Part shown: positions 62,194 to 64,000 of the stretch, piece after piece
Layout: each line of letters begins with the position of its first letter
Numbering within the stretch: position 1 is the first letter of the stretch
Origin: Cololabis saira
Taxonomy: Eukaryota; Chordata; Actinopteri; Beloniformes; Belonidae
Reading direction: 5' to 3'
DNA length: 64,000 bases
Assembly (NCBI RefSeq): GCF_033807715.1
Contig: NC_084591.1
Location: forward strand, 30,034,590-30,098,589
The notes under the pieces: model-generated
Told to the model about the DNA's origin: nothing
Databases searched by the model: none
What the model saw: the letters and a program-made list of their open reading frames with translations, nothing else
Position numbers and translations under genes: made by a program

Positions 62194-63386
62194 TGGCCTC
62201 CCCGATCTGAACCCGAGCAGTGTTTTGTTGTTGGACTTCTGTGCTAGTCACGGTTTGCCCATAACGAACACCATGTTCAAACATAAGGGTGTCCATCAGT
62301 GCACATGGCACCAGGACACCCTAGGCCGGAGGTCAATGATCGACTTTGTTGTCGTTTCATCTGACCTTGCATGTCTTGGACACTCGGGTGAAGAGCAGGG
62401 CGGAGCAGGGCGGAGCTGTCTGGCAGGGACATCTTCAACTCTCACCTCCGAGAGAACTTCTCTCAGATCCCGGGGGAGGCGGGGGACATTGAGTCCGAGT
62501 GGACCATGTTCTCTGCCTCCATTGTCGACGCGGCGGCTCGAAGTTGTGGACACAAGGTCTCCGGTGCCTGGATTTCTAGGCGCAGCCAGGGGCCGGAGGG
62601 GATCCGGTTTGGGAACCACAGGATTTCGTCTCTGCTTTTTGCAGATGACGTTGTCCTGTTGGCTTCATCGGACCGGGACCTTCAGCATGTGCGGGGCGCT
62701 TTGAGGCCGAGTGCGACGCGGCAGGGATGAGAATCAGCACCTCCAAAACCGAGGGCATGGTTCTCCACCGGGAAAGGGTGGCATGCCTTCTCCTGGTGGG
62801 TGTAGAAGTCCTGCCTCAGGTGGAGGAGTTCAAGTATCTCGGGGTCTTGTTCACGAGTGAGGGAACGATGGAGGGTGAGATTGACAGACGGATCGGTGCA
62901 GCGTCCGCAGTTATGCGGTCGATGTACCGGGCCGTCGTGGTGAAGGAGCTGAGTCGAAAGGCGATTTACCGGTCATTCTACGCACCTACCCTCACCTATG
63001 GTCATGAACTTTGGGTAGTGACTGAAAGGACAAGATCGCGGATACAAGCGGCCAAGATGAGTTTCCTCCGCAGGGTGGCTGGACGCTCCCTTAGAGATAG
63101 GGTGAGGAGTTCGGTCACCCGGGAGGAGCTCGGAGTCGAGCCGCTGAGGTGCCTTTGGCATCTGTATCGGATGCTTCCTGGAGGCCTACCTAGGGAGGTG
63201 TTCCAGGCATGTCCCTCCGGGAGGAGACCCCGGGGAAGACCCAGGACACGCTGGAGAGACTATGTCTCTCGGCTGGCCTGGGAACGCCTCGGACTCCCCT
63301 CGGAAGAGCTGGAGGAAGTGTCTGGGGTGAAGGAAGTCTGGGCATCTCTGTTGAGACTGCTGCCCCCGCGACTCAGGAACGGATAA
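62194..63386 (+). pseudogene. RTE-type LINE polyprotein fragment
   Basis: Endonuclease end: FCASHGLPITNTMFKHKGVH, then CTWHQDTLGRRSMIDFVVVS, after which frames shift twice (62400-62510). Next is EWTMFSASIVDAAARSCG, and an abrupt jump to the RT palm: GNHRISSLLFADDVVLLASS, whose FADD is the catalytic Asp pair. The final frame, 62727-63386, is intact for 219 codons and contains EFKYLGVLFTSEGTMEGEID, RRIGAASAVMRSMYRAVVVK, a LSRKAIYRSFYAPTLTYG block and [20 protein letters not shown], the thumb and C-terminus. About 250 or more residues, including most of the fingers and the first catalytic Asp, are deleted. The long open last frame implies the copy is fairly young. Confidence 0.85.
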
Positions 63387-63396
63387 GCGGCGAACG

Positions 63397-63500
63397 ATGG
63401 ATGGATGGATGGATGGATGGATGGATGGATGGATGGATGGATGGATGGATGGATGGATGGATGGATGGATGGATGGATGGATGGATGGATGGATGGATGG
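63397..63500. repeat. (ATGG)n tail of the LINE
   Basis: About 26 uninterrupted ATGG units directly after the stop of the LINE ORF; this is the LINE's own 3' tail, expanded as a microsatellite. Confidence 0.95.
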
Positions 63501-63510
63501 AGTTCACGAA

Positions 63511-64000
63511 CTGTTAACTCCTCTGAAGTGTGCTCATGGACTGTCTCTTTTATTTGCAGAGCCAACGAGGAGAGGAAGTTAATGTGTGGATGACATGAAA
63601 AGAAGAAACTCGAGAAACTGTTGTTGAACTGGCAGGTAGGAACTGAATCACAGAAATCCAAGCTCAGAGTTCATCACCCCATAGGCTAAAAGCTTGCATG
63701 CAGGTTTGAACAATTGCAGAAGAAGGGAAACAACAAAACGTACGACTTTAAAATAATAGATAATAAGTCAAAACTGTTTCATACATTTCATACATTTGCC
63801 TACATTAATATGGTGCAACTTTAGGATATGCAAACAAAAGGAAACTATCAATTTTCTCAAGAACTGTCCCTGAAATAGGATCTTTCCTGCCAAAATAAAT
63901 TATACAGTACTTATTCCAGCAAAGTGCTGCTGGTACAGTTTTTAAAATGTTGGAACACAGCACAGTCCAACAGTGACTAATTCAGGTAGATTGAAAACTA
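63511..64000. other. unique non-coding DNA
   Basis: Nothing recognised to the end of the window. Confidence 0.5.

Larger units (their letters stand above)
62194..63501 (+). mobile_element. RTE-type LINE, 5' truncated, (GATG)n tail, 9-bp target duplication
   Basis: GTTCACGAA occurs just before the LINE sequence (62185-62193) and just after its ATGG-repeat tail (63502-63510), consistent with a 9-bp target duplication. The element contains the end of an endonuclease, then after a large internal deletion the second half of the reverse transcriptase, a C-terminal region, a stop at 63384-63386 and the (ATGG)n tail. A GATG-type tail is known for Rex3/RTE elements of fish. The clade name is inferred from the protein and tail. 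Confidence 0.85.

Overview
This window is nuclear DNA from a ray-finned (teleost-type) fish. The evidence is the mixture of repeat families: hAT elements and hAT MITEs with 8-bp target duplications, PIF/Harbinger elements, L2-type and RTE-type LINEs, a tRNA-headed SINE, TTAA-flanked MITEs, and very long dinucleotide and tetranucleotide microsatellites. There is no complete host protein gene. Every recognisable protein match is to a transposable element, and every one of those copies is broken.

Layout. 1-9.7 kb is mostly unique AT-rich sequence with one old hAT-like MITE (1.2 kb), a LINE reverse-transcriptase relic (4.1-4.4 kb) and a CT/CA/TA microsatellite (7.2 kb). 9.75-11.04 kb holds the best candidate for host function: a CpG-rich patch with a TATA box, followed by a leader-like stretch ending at a perfect GTAAGT splice donor. 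I read it as a possible promoter and first exon on the + strand. If so, most of the rest would be intron; a second + strand exon candidate lies at 48.0 kb. 15.7-18.2 kb carries a Harbinger element with a Myb-like gene remnant and a TTAA-flanked MITE. 20.2-23.4 kb is dominated by (TG)n arrays and a large AT palindrome. 23.7-27.4 kb is a cluster of DNA transposons (Harbinger/ISL2EU-like, hAT, and Harbinger with an L1 tail inside it). 31.3-35.1 kb is a long, minus-strand L2-type LINE in which both ORFs can be traced, including an esterase-like ORF1. 37-43 kb holds a SINE relic and three hAT elements with intact 8-bp target duplications. 46-49 kb has a TTTC/CA array, a 40-bp perfect inverted repeat and the exon candidate. 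51.3-55.3 kb is a nested stack built on a second L2-type LINE. 56.2-56.8 kb is a five-block tetranucleotide array. 59-61.5 kb is a third L2-type 3' end split by a TTAA element and abutting a dispersed repeat. 62.2-63.5 kb is a 5'-truncated, internally deleted RTE-type LINE with a (GATG)n tail.

The elements do not form a working system together. The value of the window lies in the order of nested insertions, several exact target duplications, and a few structures I cannot assign (the inverted repeat at 47.2/48.4 kb, the AT palindrome at 23 kb, and the dispersed repeat shared by 52.3 and 60.9 kb). Family names are my recognition of motifs and termini; no database search was run.
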